This document shows, piece by piece, positions 35,149 through 43,489 of a stretch of DNA of 64,000 bases. Both the position numbers and the translations under genes were made by a program. Numbering within the stretch: position 1 is the first letter of the stretch; every line of letters starts with the position of its first letter. The notes under the pieces were generated by a model that was not told the origin of the DNA, did not search any database, and saw nothing but the letters and a program-made list of their open reading frames with translations. Origin of the DNA: Zobellella endophytica (lineage in GTDB: Bacteria; Pseudomonadota; Gammaproteobacteria; Enterobacterales; Aeromonadaceae); NCBI RefSeq assembly GCF_003012775.1, contig NZ_PXYG01000004.1, positions 1 through 64,000 of the forward strand, read 5' to 3'.

Positions 35149-35976
35149 GTGATCCACTTTTCCAAAATGCATGGGCTCGGCAACGACTTTATGGTGGTCG
35201 ACGGCGTTACCCAGAAGGTATTTTTCAATCCCGAGGTGATAAGGCAGCTCGCCGACCGTCACTTCGGGATCGGCTTCGATCAACTGCTGTTGGTGGAACC
35301 GCCCTATGATCCCGAGCTCGACTTCCACTACCGCATCTTCAACGCCGACGGCTCCGAGGTGGAGCAGTGCGGCAACGGCGCCCGCTGTTTCGCCCGTTTT
35401 GTGCGGCTCAAGGGGCTGACCAACAAGGACAGGATCAACGTCAGCACCCAGAAGGGCAACATAGTGCTGCAGCTCGAAAAGGACAACCAGGTCACCGTCA
35501 ACATGGGGGTGCCCGAGTTCGAGCCGGCCAATATTCCGTTCAAGGCGCAGAAGGCGGAAAAGACCTACCTGATCCGGGCCGAAGAGCAGACGGTACTGTG
35601 CGGCGCCGTGTCCATGGGCAATCCCCATTGCGTGCTGGAAGTGGACGACATCGACACCGAGCTGGTGGCTACCCTGGGCCCCGAGCTGGAGAACCACGAG
35701 CGCTTCCCGGCCCGGGTCAACGTCGGCTTTATGCAGCTCCTCAACGCCCGGGAGATCAAGCTGCGGGTGCATGAGCGCGGCGCCGGCGAGACCCTGGCCT
35801 GCGGCACCGGCGCCTGCGCGGCGGCGGTGATGGGCATGAGCTGGGGCAAACTGGCCGACCGGGTGCAGGTACACCTGCCCGGCGGCACCCTCACCATTGC
35901 CTGGAAGGGGCCGGGCAAGCCGGTGTACATGACCGGCCCGGCGGAACACGTCTTCGACGGACAGATTAACCTATGA
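35149..35976 (+). CDS. dapF: Diaminopimelate epimerase
   Basis: A cofactor-independent epimerase converting LL- to meso-diaminopimelate, used for lysine and for peptidoglycan. It has 275 residues with a GTG start. The two catalytic cysteines are Cys74 (EQCGNGARC) and Cys218 (LACGTGACA). [16 protein letters not shown] is the classic N-terminus. It follows lysA by 9 nt, and its stop overlaps the next start (ATGA). Confidence 0.96.
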   Translation: MIHFSKMHGLGNDFMVVDGVTQKVFFNPEVIRQLADRHFGIGFDQLLLVEPPYDPELDFHYRIFNADGSEVEQCGNGARCFARFVRLKGLTNKDRINVSTQKGNIVLQLEKDNQVTVNMGVPEFEPANIPFKAQKAEKTYLIRAEEQTVLCGAVSMGNPHCVLEVDDIDTELVATLGPELENHERFPARVNVGFMQLLNAREIKLRVHERGAGETLACGTGACAAAVMGMSWGKLADRVQVHLPGGTLTIAWKGPGKPVYMTGPAEHVFDGQINL

Positions 35977-36656
35977 CCGACAGAACCCAACGGGCGGAAA
36001 TCAGCCTGGACGATACCCGGATTGCCGAGTATCTGGCGGCGCAACCGGATTTCTTTGTGCGCCAGCGGGGGCTGCTGGAGCAACTGCGGCTGCCCCACGA
36101 ACAACGGGGCAGCGTGTCGCTGGTGGAGGCCAAGCTGGAGCGTCAGCGCCAGCGCATTCATGCGCTGGAAGAGGAGATCACCCAGCTGATGACGGTGGCC
36201 GGGGAGAACGAGCGCATCTTCCGGGTCTATCTGGACCTGTTTCCCCGGCTGTTCGAATGTACCCGCCTGGGTGAGCTGGAGCGGTGCATGCGCCGCACCC
36301 TGCAGGAGCAGTTGCGGGTGTCGGCGGTGCGGCTGGTACCGGACGCCCGCCGGCATCCGTCGGCGCAGGCGCTGGATGGCGAACAACTGGAGCGGCTGTA
36401 CCGGGAGCGGATGGCGGGCCAGGACGTGTACCTGGGCCGGCTCGGCAAAGACGAGAAGCTGCGACTGTTCGGGGATGCCCTGGTCAATTCCTGCGCCCTG
36501 ATCCGCCTGGGGCGGCAAGGGGAAATGGGGCTGCTGGCCTTCGGCAGCGCCGACAGCGGCCACTACCGGCTGGGCATGGATACCCTGATCATCCGCCAGC
36601 TCGCCGACTTCCTCGCCCTGCTGCTGCCCCGGCTGGTGGCCGATGGCGAAGCCTGA
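35973..36656 (+). CDS. DUF484 family protein (YigA-like)
   Basis: A 227-residue protein in the conserved position between dapF and xerC. The N-terminus has [22 protein letters not shown], followed by a coiled coil ([22 protein letters not shown]). The rest resembles a GAF-like domain, ending with [21 protein letters not shown] and [13 protein letters not shown]. The function is unknown; DUF484 proteins have this two-part layout. It overlaps dapF by 4 nt and xerC by 14 nt, so the set is tightly coupled. Confidence 0.9.
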   Translation: MTDRTQRAEISLDDTRIAEYLAAQPDFFVRQRGLLEQLRLPHEQRGSVSLVEAKLERQRQRIHALEEEITQLMTVAGENERIFRVYLDLFPRLFECTRLGELERCMRRTLQEQLRVSAVRLVPDARRHPSAQALDGEQLERLYRERMAGQDVYLGRLGKDEKLRLFGDALVNSCALIRLGRQGEMGLLAFGSADSGHYRLGMDTLIIRQLADFLALLLPRLVADGEA

Positions 36657-37572
36657 GCCGGCCGCGCCGAAACTGGCCTTGGTCATCGCCGACTTTATCG
36701 AATACCTGCGGGTGGAGCGCCAACTGAGCGCCCACACTCGCGACGGCTACGGCCGTCACCTGCATGCCATGGCCGGGCAACTGGCCGAGCTGCGCCTGAC
36801 CCGATGGCGGGAGCTGACCGTGGCCCATGTGCGCGGCCTGGCCACCCGCCTGCACAAGCAGGGTCTGTCGCCCCGCTCCATCGCCGCCAAGCTCAGCGCC
36901 CTGCGCAGCTTCTGCGACTGGCTGATCCTCCAGGGCCAGCTCGCCGCCAATCCGGCCAAGGGGGTCAGTGCCCCCAAGCAGGGCCGGCCCCTGCCCAAGA
37001 ACCTGGACGTGGACGAGCTGCACCAATTGATGAACATCGGCGAGTCCGAGCCGCTGGCGGTGCGGGATCGGGCCATCATGGAGCTGATGTATTCCTCCGG
37101 CCTGCGCCTGGCCGAGCTGGTCAGTCTCGACCTGGGCGATGTGCAGTTTGCCGAGCGCCAGCTGCGGGTGATCGGCAAGGGCAACAAGGAGCGTATCCTG
37201 CCGGTGGGGCGGATGGCGCTGGAGTGGCTGGGGAAATGGCTGTCGGTGCGGGGCGAACTGGCCGGGCCGGATGAGCCTGCGCTGTTCGTCAGCCAGCAGC
37301 GCAGGCGCATTTCCCATCGCAGCGTGCAGCTGCGCCTGGCTCAATGGGGCAGCAAACAGGCGCTGTCGAGCCATATCCATCCCCACAAGCTGCGCCACTC
37401 CTTCGCCACCCATATGCTGGAATCGAGCGGCGATCTGCGCGCGGTGCAGGAGCTGCTGGGCCATGCCGATCTCGCCACCACCCAGATCTACACCCACCTC
37501 GACTTCCAGCACCTGGCCAACGCCTACGACCAGGCCCACCCCAGGGCCAAACGGCGCAAGGAAGAGGAATAG
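36643..37572 (+). CDS. xerC: Site-specific tyrosine recombinase XerC
   Basis: A 309-residue recombinase that acts with XerD at dif to resolve chromosome dimers. The N-terminal SAM-like DNA-binding domain covers residues 10-105. The catalytic domain shows the expected residues in order: Arg in [11 protein letters not shown], Lys in [10 protein letters not shown], His-x-x-Arg in [12 protein letters not shown], His in [13 protein letters not shown] and the nucleophile Tyr in IYTHLDF. No mobile-element context is seen; the neighbourhood dapF-DUF484-xerC-yigB is the chromosomal xerC locus. Confidence 0.95.
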   Translation: MAKPEPAAPKLALVIADFIEYLRVERQLSAHTRDGYGRHLHAMAGQLAELRLTRWRELTVAHVRGLATRLHKQGLSPRSIAAKLSALRSFCDWLILQGQLAANPAKGVSAPKQGRPLPKNLDVDELHQLMNIGESEPLAVRDRAIMELMYSSGLRLAELVSLDLGDVQFAERQLRVIGKGNKERILPVGRMALEWLGKWLSVRGELAGPDEPALFVSQQRRRISHRSVQLRLAQWGSKQALSSHIHPHKLRHSFATHMLESSGDLRAVQELLGHADLATTQIYTHLDFQHLANAYDQAHPRAKRRKEEE

Positions 37573-37652
37573 CCGCCCTAATCTCCAAGACCTGGCACCG
37601 GTTTTTTGGTTAGAATCCCCCATCCCCCATCTCCCTTTACCCGGAACCCAGG

Positions 37653-38360
37653 ATGCGCTTTTACAAACGACTCGGCCCCGTCAAGGTACTCAGCTTCGAT
37701 CTGGACGACACCCTGTACGACAACGTACCGGTGATGGCGGCGGCGGAAACCTGGCTGCTCGACGCCCTCAAGCAGGATCACCCCGAGTCCACCCTGCTCG
37801 GCAAGGAATCACTGGCGGCAGTCAAGCGACAACTGCTGCAGGAGCGGCCCGAACTGGCCCACGATGTCAGCGCCTGCCGGCGGGCGGTGCTCACCGAGGG
37901 CCTGCGCCGCCAGGGGGTGGCCGAGGCGCGGGCCGCAATGCTCGCCGAGGAGTATTACCTGGGCTTTCTGGCCGAGCGTGGCCGCATCCAGGTGCCCGAG
38001 GTGACCCACAGGGTGCTCTCTACCCTGGGCCTGCGCCACCGGCTGGCGGTGATCACCAACGGCAACCTGCCGCTGGAGCGCACCGAGCTGGCACCCTATT
38101 TCGAGACGGTGCTCCGGGCCGGGCCCGATGGCCGGATGAAGCCGGCGCCGGACATGTTCCTGGCTCTGGCCGAACGGCTGGGGGTGGCGCCGTCCGAGAT
38201 CCTGCATGTCGGCGACCATATCAACACCGACGTGGCCGGCGCCGTGCGCAGTGGCTGCCAGGCGGTGTGGCTCAACGACAACGGTCGCAGCGAAGCGGAT
38301 CTGCATTGTCTGCCCCAGGTGACCCTGGAGCGGTTGGAGCAGCTGCTGGAGCTGTTATAA
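37653..38360 (+). CDS. yigB: HAD-family phosphatase YigB
   Basis: A 235-residue HAD hydrolase. E. coli YigB dephosphorylates 5-amino-6-(5-phosphoribitylamino)uracil in riboflavin synthesis. Motif I is SFDLDDTLYDN (nucleophile and acid Asp), motif II is VITNGN, motif III includes the Lys in RMKPAPDMF, and motif IV is HVGDHINTDVAGA. The locus between xerC and uvrD is the same as in E. coli. The 3' end carries the uvrD promoter, whose -10 overlaps the last codon. Confidence 0.92.
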   Translation: MRFYKRLGPVKVLSFDLDDTLYDNVPVMAAAETWLLDALKQDHPESTLLGKESLAAVKRQLLQERPELAHDVSACRRAVLTEGLRRQGVAEARAAMLAEEYYLGFLAERGRIQVPEVTHRVLSTLGLRHRLAVITNGNLPLERTELAPYFETVLRAGPDGRMKPAPDMFLALAERLGVAPSEILHVGDHINTDVAGAVRSGCQAVWLNDNGRSEADLHCLPQVTLERLEQLLELL

Positions 38361-38361
38361 T
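38334..38361 (+). promoter_or_regulatory. Promoter of uvrD
   Basis: TTGGAG (38334-38339) and a perfect TATAAT (38356-38361) are separated by 16 bp and lie over the 3' end of yigB. The start codon is 35 nt downstream. Confidence 0.65.
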
Positions 38362-38369
38362 CGCCGACA

Positions 38370-38389
38370 TACTGTAAATATTCCCAGGA
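38370..38389 (+). promoter_or_regulatory. LexA (SOS) box of uvrD
   Basis: TACTGTAAATATTCCCAGGA matches CTGT-N8-ACAG with one change (CCAG). The E. coli uvrD box also carries the CCCAG half and also lies between the promoter and the gene. Here it lies just downstream of the TATAAT and abuts the ribosome binding site. Confidence 0.75.
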
Positions 38390-38395
38390 GATGTG

Positions 38396-40564
38396 ATGGA
38401 TGTATCCAGCCTGCTTGACGGCATGAACGACAAGCAAAGAGAGGCGGTGGCCGCCCCTTCCCAGAACATGCTGGTGCTGGCCGGGGCCGGCAGCGGCAAG
38501 ACCCGGGTGCTGGTGCATCGCATCGCCTGGCTGATGCAGGTAGAGCAGGTGCCGGCCTCCGCCATACTGGCGGTGACCTTCACCAACAAGGCGGCCGCCG
38601 AGATGCGCGGCCGGGTGGAGCAACTGCTGGGCGGGCGCCTGTTCGGGCTCTGGCTCGGCACCTTCCACGGCCTGGCCCACCGGCTGCTGCGCGCCCACCA
38701 CCTGGACGCTAACCTGCCCCAGGATTTCCAGATCCTCGACTCGGACGACCAACTACGGCTGTTGCGCCGCATCCTCAAGAGCCTGAACCTGGACGAGAAA
38801 CAATGGCCGCCGCGCCAGGCCGCCGGCTTTATCAACGCCCGCAAGGACGAGGGCCTGCGCCCGGGCGATATCCAGGTGATCAACGACCCGCTGCAGAAAA
38901 CCTACCGCCAGATCTACCAGGTCTACCAGGACACCTGCGACCGGGCCGGGCTGGTCGACTTCGCCGAGCTGTTGCTGCGCGCCCACGAGCTGTGGCTCAA
39001 CAAGCCGCACATACTGCAGCATTATCAGGACCGATTCCGCCATATCCTGGTGGATGAGTTCCAGGACACCAACAGCATCCAGTACGCCTGGCTGCGGATG
39101 CTGGCCGGCGAGCGGGCCCGGGTGATGATAGTGGGCGACGACGATCAGTCCATCTACGGCTGGCGCGGAGCCCGGGTGGAGAACATCGCCCGCTTCCTGG
39201 CCGACTTCCCCGGCGCCGAGACCGTCCGCCTGGAGCAGAACTATCGCTCCACCGGCACCATCCTCAAGGCCGCCAACCGCCTTATCGCCAACAACGCCGA
39301 GCGCATGGGCAAGGAGCTGTGGACCGAGGGTGCCGAGGGTGAGCCCATCGCCGTGTACAGCGCCTTCAACGAGGTGGACGAGGCCCGCTTCGTGGTGGAG
39401 CGCATCAAGCAGTGGCGCCAGCAGGACGGGGCCCTGAGCGAAAGCGCCATCCTCTACCGCAACAACGCCCAGTCCCGGGTGCTGGAAGAGGCGCTGATCC
39501 AGGAGCGCCTGCCTTACCGCATCTACGGCGGCCTGCGCTTCTTCGAGCGGCAGGAGATCAAGGACGCCCTCGGCTACCTGCGCCTTATCAACAACCGGGG
39601 CGACGAGGCGTCGTTCGAGCGCATCGTCAACACCCCCACCCGCGGTATCGGCGAGCGCACCCTGGGGCTGATTCGCGACGCGGCCCGGGACCGCCAGCTG
39701 ACCCTGTGGCAGTCGGCCTGGGCGCTGGTGGAGGAAAAAATCCTCACCGGCCGGGCGGCCTCGGCGGTGAGCCGTTTCCTGGCGCTGATCAACCAGCTGG
39801 AGGACGACACCCGGGAGTTGCCGCTGCACCTGCAGACCGACCGGGTGATCGAGCTGTCCGGGCTCAAGGCCATGTACCTGGCGGAAAAGGGCGAAAAGGC
39901 TCAGTCCCGGGTGGAGAACCTGGAGGAGCTGGTCAGCGCCACCCGCCAGTTCAGCCCGGCGGAGGAGGACGAGATGTCGCCGCTGTCGGCCTTTCTGTCC
40001 CATGCCGCACTGGAGGCGGGCGAGGGTCAGGCGGATCAGTTCGACGACGCGGTACAGCTGATGACGCTGCACTCGGCCAAGGGCCTGGAGTTCCCGCTGG
40101 TGTTCATGGTGGGGGTGGAAGAGGGCATGTTCCCCAGCCAGCTGTCGGCGGAAGAGAGCCGGCGGCTGGAGGAGGAGCGCCGGCTGGCCTACGTGGGCAT
40201 GACCCGGGCCATGCACAAGCTCTATATCAGCCATGCGGAGAGTCGCCGCCTCTACGGCCGGGAGATGTTCCACCGACCCAGCCGTTTCATCAAGGAGCTG
40301 CCCACCGACTGCCTGGAGGAGATCCGGCTCAAGGCGAAAGTCACCCGGGCCCTGCCCAACGGCCGCTTCAGCCAGGACCGGGTGCAGGAGACCTTCGACC
40401 AGACCGGTTTCCGCCTGGGCCAGCGGGTGCTGCACCCCAAGTTTGGCGAAGGCATAGTGCTCAACTTCGAGGGTGCCGGCGGCCAGAGCCGGGTGCAGGT
40501 CAACTTCGACGACGGCGGCGCCAAGTGGCTGGTCACCGCCTACGCCAGGCTGGAAGCGCTCTGA
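38396..40564 (+). CDS. uvrD: DNA helicase II (UvrD)
   Basis: A 722-residue SF1A 3'-5' helicase for nucleotide-excision and mismatch repair (E. coli 720). Visible motifs are Q-motif LNDKQREAV-like (DGMNDKQREAVAAP), Walker A AGAGSGKTRVL, Ia AVTFTNKAAAEM, Walker B DEFQDTN, III VGDDDQSIYGWRGA, IV LEQNYRST, V LMTLHSAKGLEF and VI RLAYVGMTRA. The tail FGEGIVLNFEG is the usual Tudor-like C-terminus. AGGAG lies 5 nt before the ATG. It is under a LexA-like box. Confidence 0.97.
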   Translation: MDVSSLLDGMNDKQREAVAAPSQNMLVLAGAGSGKTRVLVHRIAWLMQVEQVPASAILAVTFTNKAAAEMRGRVEQLLGGRLFGLWLGTFHGLAHRLLRAHHLDANLPQDFQILDSDDQLRLLRRILKSLNLDEKQWPPRQAAGFINARKDEGLRPGDIQVINDPLQKTYRQIYQVYQDTCDRAGLVDFAELLLRAHELWLNKPHILQHYQDRFRHILVDEFQDTNSIQYAWLRMLAGERARVMIVGDDDQSIYGWRGARVENIARFLADFPGAETVRLEQNYRSTGTILKAANRLIANNAERMGKELWTEGAEGEPIAVYSAFNEVDEARFVVERIKQWRQQDGALSESAILYRNNAQSRVLEEALIQERLPYRIYGGLRFFERQEIKDALGYLRLINNRGDEASFERIVNTPTRGIGERTLGLIRDAARDRQLTLWQSAWALVEEKILTGRAASAVSRFLALINQLEDDTRELPLHLQTDRVIELSGLKAMYLAEKGEKAQSRVENLEELVSATRQFSPAEEDEMSPLSAFLSHAALEAGEGQADQFDDAVQLMTLHSAKGLEFPLVFMVGVEEGMFPSQLSAEESRRLEEERRLAYVGMTRAMHKLYISHAESRRLYGREMFHRPSRFIKELPTDCLEEIRLKAKVTRALPNGRFSQDRVQETFDQTGFRLGQRVLHPKFGEGIVLNFEGAGGQSRVQVNFDDGGAKWLVTAYARLEAL

Positions 40565-40637
40565 GTTTGATATCGATCAGCATCGGGAGCAGGCGGCAAT
40601 GGTACAACAGCGCCGTTTGTTCAATCCGGAGACCGAG

Positions 40638-40871
40638 ATGACCCATGCCCATGACTTGCTGCACACCCTGCTGGCCCACGCCAGGCCGGTGCCCGCCACC
40701 CATATCCACGCCTTTGTGGCCGAACGCTTCGGCAAGGCGGCCCGTTTCTGTACCTGCTCCCACCAGGATCTGAGCCTGGACGAACTGCTGCCCATCATGC
40801 AGGCCAAGGGCAAGCTGGTGCTGACCGAGCAGGGCTGGCAGCTCAACTTCGCCGAAGTCTGCGCGCACTGA
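40638..40871 (+). CDS. YecH-family small metal-binding protein
   Basis: A 77-residue protein resembling E. coli YecH: MTHAHDLLHTLL at the N-terminus, HIHAFVAERFGKAARFCTCS and DELLPIMQAKGKLVLTEQGW. The conserved His/Cys residues (His3, His5, Cys-x-Cys and a final Cys-x-His) support metal binding. The function is not established. The ATG at 40638 has GGAG upstream; an in-frame ATG at 40599 with GGAG is also possible. It follows uvrD by 73 nt. Confidence 0.8.
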   Translation: MTHAHDLLHTLLAHARPVPATHIHAFVAERFGKAARFCTCSHQDLSLDELLPIMQAKGKLVLTEQGWQLNFAEVCAH

Positions 40872-40877
40872 GCCTTT

Positions 40878-40893
40878 CAGGGGCCGGCCCCTG
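40878..40893. terminator. Palindrome between convergent genes
   Basis: CAGGGGCCGGCCCCTG is a perfect 16-bp palindrome that fills the gap between the YecH-like gene and the lysE-family gene. It has no T tract, so termination is only possible. Confidence 0.3.
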
Positions 40894-41529
40894 TCATATC
40901 CTCGTCAATTCCCCCGCCACCAACCACAGGATGGAGCCGGCCACGCCGCAGAACAGCAGGCCGCAGAGGGCATTGATCGGCCGACTCCAGGCCAGCAGCC
41001 GGGTCTGCACCCGGGGCGACGACAGCCACCAAGCCAGGGCCAGGAACCACAGCAGGCTGAGCAGGAACAGCTCCAGCACCAGCAGGCCGCGGGTCAGCCA
41101 GCTCACCTCGGGCCCGACCAGGGCGGCGAGCAGGCCCACAAAGAACACCAGCGCCTTGGGGTTGAGCAGATTGGTGTTGAACCCGATCCAGAATCCCTTG
41201 TCCGGCAGCCCGGTTACAGCGGTGGCACCGAGCGCGTCCGGGGCGGGGGCCAGCGCCGCCCTGAGTGCGCCCCAGCCCAGCCAGCCCAGGTAGGCGGCGC
41301 CGAGCAGCCGGACCAGGGTAAACAGCAGCGGGTGGCCCTGGATCAGCAGGCTGATGCCGGTGAGGCTGAGCAGGCTGTGCACCAGTATGCCGGCGGCGAT
41401 GCCGATGGCCGCGCCCAAGGCGGCCCGGCGCCGGGCCGAGAAGCGCAGCATCAGCGCCAGGTCCGGCCCCGGGCTGGCCAGCGCCACCAGGTGAATGAAT
41501 CCTATGGTGAGAAGAAGGGATGTATCCAT
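40894..41529 (-). CDS. LysE/RhtB-family amino acid exporter
   Basis: A 211-residue inner-membrane protein with about six hydrophobic segments. The N-terminal signature GFIHLVALASPGPDLALMLRFS includes the family's PGP motif. GAAIGIAAGILVH, LGAAYLGWLGWGAL and FNTNLLNPKALVFFVGLL (the NPK motif) are typical. Members export amino acids such as homoserine or threonine; the substrate cannot be read from the sequence. It is transcribed on the same strand after the araC-type gene, 62 nt away. Confidence 0.9.
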   Translation of the reverse strand: MDTSLLLTIGFIHLVALASPGPDLALMLRFSARRRAALGAAIGIAAGILVHSLLSLTGISLLIQGHPLLFTLVRLLGAAYLGWLGWGALRAALAPAPDALGATAVTGLPDKGFWIGFNTNLLNPKALVFFVGLLAALVGPEVSWLTRGLLVLELFLLSLLWFLALAWWLSSPRVQTRLLAWSRPINALCGLLFCGVAGSILWLVAGELTRI

Positions 41530-41591
41530 GTGCGGCTCCGGTGAGGGGGATGCTCACAGCCTAGGGTGCCGGCGGGCCGCCGGCTTGTAAC

Positions 41592-42380
41592 TTATTGCAT
41601 CTGAGCGCGGAAGCGGGCGGGGGTGATGCGATAGGCGGCCACGAAGGCGCGGTGGAAGTGGGCCTGATCGAAAAAGCCTACCGCCAGGGCGGTGTCGGCG
41701 ACGGCGCGGCCCCGGGCCAGGTGTTTCTTGGCGGCCTCCAGCCGCAGCCGCCGGAGGTAGGCGTGGGGCGTTATGCCCACGGCCGCCTTGAACCGGCGCA
41801 AAAACTGGAAGCGCGAGAGGCCGGCGTCGGCGGCGAGTTGTTCCAGAGGGTGGGGCTGGTCCAGTTCGGCCAGCAGCCGGTCGCGCAGGCGGCCGAGGGT
41901 GGCGGCCTCCAGCGGCCGTTGGTCACGATAGGGGAAGAAGCCGGACAGCAGGGCCAGCAGTTGGCTCTCGGCTTCCTCCGGGGCCAGCGTCCCTTGCTCC
42001 AGCTGCCGATGCAACCCGAGGCTCTGTCGGTAGAGTTGGGGTTGGTGCAGCAGGGGCCGGCCGAAAAAGGGCGGGGCCTGCTCCAGCTCTTGCGCCAGCG
42101 CGGCCATCAGCTCCGGGGCGAGGGAAAACACCCGTACCCGAAAGCCCAGATCGCCGAAGCAGCTGCCGTCGTGGGCGATGTCCGGGTTGAGCAGCGACAG
42201 CTGGCCCGGCGCCAGCGGCGCCGAGCTGCCCTGGTGGATGAAGTTCTGCGCCCCCTGCTCGACCAGGCCGAGATGGTAGTCGAGGTGGACATGGCGGCCG
42301 TAGCGGAAGGCCACATGATCCGCCAGGCACAGCTCCAGGCCGCTCAGACCCGGGTATTTCCAGTATTTGACGTCGCTCAT
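41592..42380 (-). CDS. AraC-family transcriptional regulator
   Basis: A 262-residue regulator. The N-terminal cupin-like ligand domain (residues 1-140) has HVHLDYHLGLVEQGAQNF. The C-terminal pair of helix-turn-helix motifs starts near residue 165, with LEQLAADAGLSRFQFLRRFKAAVGITPHAYLRRLRLEAAKKHL and the second AraC signature in VADTALAVGFFDQAHFHRAFVAAYRITPARFRAQ. It starts 4 nt after rarD on the same strand and precedes the lysE-family exporter, which it may regulate. That link is inferred from adjacency. Confidence 0.92.
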   Translation of the reverse strand: MSDVKYWKYPGLSGLELCLADHVAFRYGRHVHLDYHLGLVEQGAQNFIHQGSSAPLAPGQLSLLNPDIAHDGSCFGDLGFRVRVFSLAPELMAALAQELEQAPPFFGRPLLHQPQLYRQSLGLHRQLEQGTLAPEEAESQLLALLSGFFPYRDQRPLEAATLGRLRDRLLAELDQPHPLEQLAADAGLSRFQFLRRFKAAVGITPHAYLRRLRLEAAKKHLARGRAVADTALAVGFFDQAHFHRAFVAAYRITPARFRAQMQ

Positions 42381-42384
42381 CCGG

Positions 42385-43305
42385 TTATTTTAGCGGCTCC
42401 GGGCCGCCGCTGTTTTGTAAAACATTGCGCCGCCGCTGACGCAGGCCATCGAGGGTGTAGATCACCAGCGCGGTCCAGATCAGGGCGAAGGTGATCACCT
42501 TGTCCCGGGTGAAGGGCTCGTCGTAGAGCAGCACCGCCAGCAGGAACATCAGGCTGGGGCCCAGGTACTGGAAGAAGCCGAGGGTGGACAGCCGCAGGCG
42601 CCTGGCGGCGCCGGCGAACAGCAGCAGCGGCGCCGTGGTGACGATGCCGGCAGAGATCAGCCAGAGGTTCAGGCTGAGCGGGTTGTCGCCCAGGTGGCTG
42701 GTGGCGGTGTCGGCAAAGCCCCACAGGTAGAGGGCGGCGGCGGGCAGCAGCACCAGGGTTTCCAGCATCAGGCCGGTAAAGGGGTCGACCGGGACTTTCT
42801 TGCGGATCAGGCCGTAGCAGCCGAAAGACAACGCCAGCACCAGCGCCACCCAGGGCAGGCTGCCGAACACCAGTATCTGGATGACGACGCCCAGGCCGGC
42901 CAGCCCCACCGCCAGCCACTGCATGGGGCGGAAGCGCTCGCCCAGGAACAGCATGGCCAGCACGATGTTGAACAGCGGGTTGATGTAGTAGCCCAGGCTG
43001 GCATCCAGCATATGGTCGTTGTTGACCGCCCAGATGAACACCAGCCAGTTGAGGCCGATGGTGACCGACGACAACAGCAGCATCAGCAACTGGCGCGGCT
43101 CGCGCAGCAGGGCCCTGACCCGGGGCCAATAGCCGAGGGCGCTGATCAGTGCCAGCAGCAGCAGGAAAGACCAGATCACCCTGTGGGTCAGGATCTCGAA
43201 GGCCGGCACCGCCGTCAGCTGCTTGAAATAGATGGGGGCGATACCCCACAGGAAATAGGCACCCAGGGCGTACAGGGCGCCTTGGGCGGCTTGGTCTTTT
43301 TCCAT
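42385..43305 (-). CDS. rarD: EamA-family transporter RarD
   Basis: A 306-residue DMT superfamily permease with ten predicted membrane helices in two EamA repeats. GALYALGAYFLWGIAPIYFKQL is the usual RarD start; SVTIGLNWLVFIWAVNNDH and SLGYYINPLFNIVLAMLFLGERF are its signatures. RarD was linked to chloramphenicol sensitivity in Pseudomonas; the natural substrate is unclear. The ATG at 43305 is preferred over an open extension toward recQ because the protein begins normally there. It is in tandem with the araC-type gene. Confidence 0.92.
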   Translation of the reverse strand: MEKDQAAQGALYALGAYFLWGIAPIYFKQLTAVPAFEILTHRVIWSFLLLLALISALGYWPRVRALLREPRQLLMLLLSSVTIGLNWLVFIWAVNNDHMLDASLGYYINPLFNIVLAMLFLGERFRPMQWLAVGLAGLGVVIQILVFGSLPWVALVLALSFGCYGLIRKKVPVDPFTGLMLETLVLLPAAALYLWGFADTATSHLGDNPLSLNLWLISAGIVTTAPLLLFAGAARRLRLSTLGFFQYLGPSLMFLLAVLLYDEPFTRDKVITFALIWTALVIYTLDGLRQRRRNVLQNSGGPEPLK

Positions 43306-43489
43306 GGTCAGAAATCTGGTGAGAGGGCAGAAAGCCAGTTTAGCCACAATCCCGGGGGGCTTACCAGTAGCAAATGTAACTAAATAGCCGGCCCGGACCC
43401 GTGCCGGTGCCTGCCGCGACGCCGGGCCCGGTTTATTGTTGTCGCCCCCTGCTTTACAATGCCCCTTCCCTTGAAGAGAACGGATCCCC

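Noticed and set aside
33946-35949. 667-codon minus-strand frame across lysA and dapF
   Set aside because: It covers two conserved genes whose active-site residues are intact on the plus strand.
36643-37572. A tyrosine recombinase as a sign of an integrated element
   Set aside because: It is the housekeeping xerC in its conserved dapF-DUF484-xerC-yigB-uvrD context, without attachment sites or phage genes.
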